The notes under the pieces: model-generated
Database searches by the model: none
What the model was told of the DNA's origin: nothing
Seen by the model: only the letters and a program-made list of their open reading frames with translations
Position numbers and translations under genes: made by a program
From: Loxodes magnus
Lineage: Eukaryota; Ciliophora; Karyorelictea; Loxodida; Loxodidae
DNA length: 64,000 bases
Reading direction: 5' to 3'
Assembly: GCA_946699065.1 (NCBI GenBank)
Contig: CAMPDV010001491.1
Span: 51,701-115,700 of the forward strand
Shown here: positions 63,765-64,000 of the stretch, piece after piece
Position numbering within the stretch: position 1 is the stretch's first letter
Layout: each line of letters starts with the position of its first letter

Positions 63765-64000
63765 TTTAATTTTATAACTTACTTCTATAAATTTTTAATT
63801 AAAATAATTCAATTAATTTTATGAATTAATTTCAATAAAATTAAACAATTAAATTATTTATTAAGCATACTTATAAATATCTTATTTCTTAAACATTGAT
63901 TTTTCTATTTTTGTCTTAAAACAAAACAAGATATTAAACTAATAGTGCACAAGCTTTTACAATTTTAATTATTTTATATCTTTTTACTTTTAAATAAAAG

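Larger units (their letters stand above)
50440..64000 (-). repeat. right arm of the inverted duplication (runs off the window)
   Basis: Reverse complement of 26400-38960, colinear apart from a 746-bp insertion (57363-58108) and a roughly 320-bp tandem duplication near 61660-61985. The outer end is not reached at 64000. Confidence 0.85.

Noticed and set aside
1-64000. Tetrahymena chromosome breakage sequence or telomeric repeats
   Set aside because: Looked for the 15-mer and for G4T2-type repeats on both strands by eye and saw neither.

Overview
The window is about 80% A+T eukaryotic DNA that reads as coding only under a ciliate genetic code. Two repeat alignments show this: a Gln that is CAA in one LINE copy is TAA in another (LNQFPNN / IGQFPNN), and the FQTG motif of one WD40 blade is written with CAG while another uses TAG. 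So UAA and UAG are Gln. A standard-code ORF scan therefore finds almost nothing real here. The dense, decayed transposons, LINE copies, inverted duplications and sparse genes suggest germline (micronuclear) DNA of an oligohymenophorean ciliate such as Tetrahymena or a relative. The genus cannot be fixed from the sequence. A 21-22 nt intron seen three times is short for Tetrahymena and more like Paramecium.

Region 1 (1-21 kb): a long minus-strand gene for a membrane-anchored protein (1.6-3.3 kb); three members of a zinc-knuckle (gag/ORF1-like) family (5.0-5.8, 7.0-8.0, 9.4-11.2 kb); a tRNA-Glu(UUC) gene (11.43 kb); and several GC-rich islands in otherwise 80% AT DNA. The islands include a 310-bp inverted pair (5.86 and 16.92 kb) with a decayed relative at 6.7 kb. 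Imperfect terminal inverted repeats at 8.84 and 20.82 kb may delimit a 12-kb element with GC-rich subtermini, hairpins and a 22-24-bp tandem array.

Region 2 (21.5-25.5 kb): a minus-strand pseudogene of a kelch / Cys-rich / transmembrane surface protein, then featureless AT-rich DNA.

Region 3 (25.5-64 kb): nested inverted duplications. Left arm (about 26.4-38.96 kb) and right arm (about 50.44-64.0 kb, running off the window) are near-identical reverse complements around an 11.5-kb centre. In each arm the order is WD40 gene, TTA-rich array, 0.75-kb noncoding repeat, stray endonuclease fragment, LINE A (ORF1, endonuclease, C-terminal zinc finger, RT core deleted), an unknown ORF, then LINE B in opposite orientation (RT and zinc finger). 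The centre holds the most complete element, LINE C (minus, 39.0-44.66 kb), with a third WD40 copy upstream. The right arm alone carries a 746-bp insertion with an intact zinc-knuckle ORF flanked by a 6-bp target duplication.

The most interesting signal is TGA. In the LINE ORFs, the zinc-knuckle ORFs and the WD40 gene, in-frame TGA falls repeatedly at tryptophan positions and alternates with TGG between copies (NW-PISL, WADD and WD40 blades). Either these germline genes used UGA as Trp, or TGG-to-TGA decay has been selective. Small indels, often in A-runs, show most copies are now pseudogenes.
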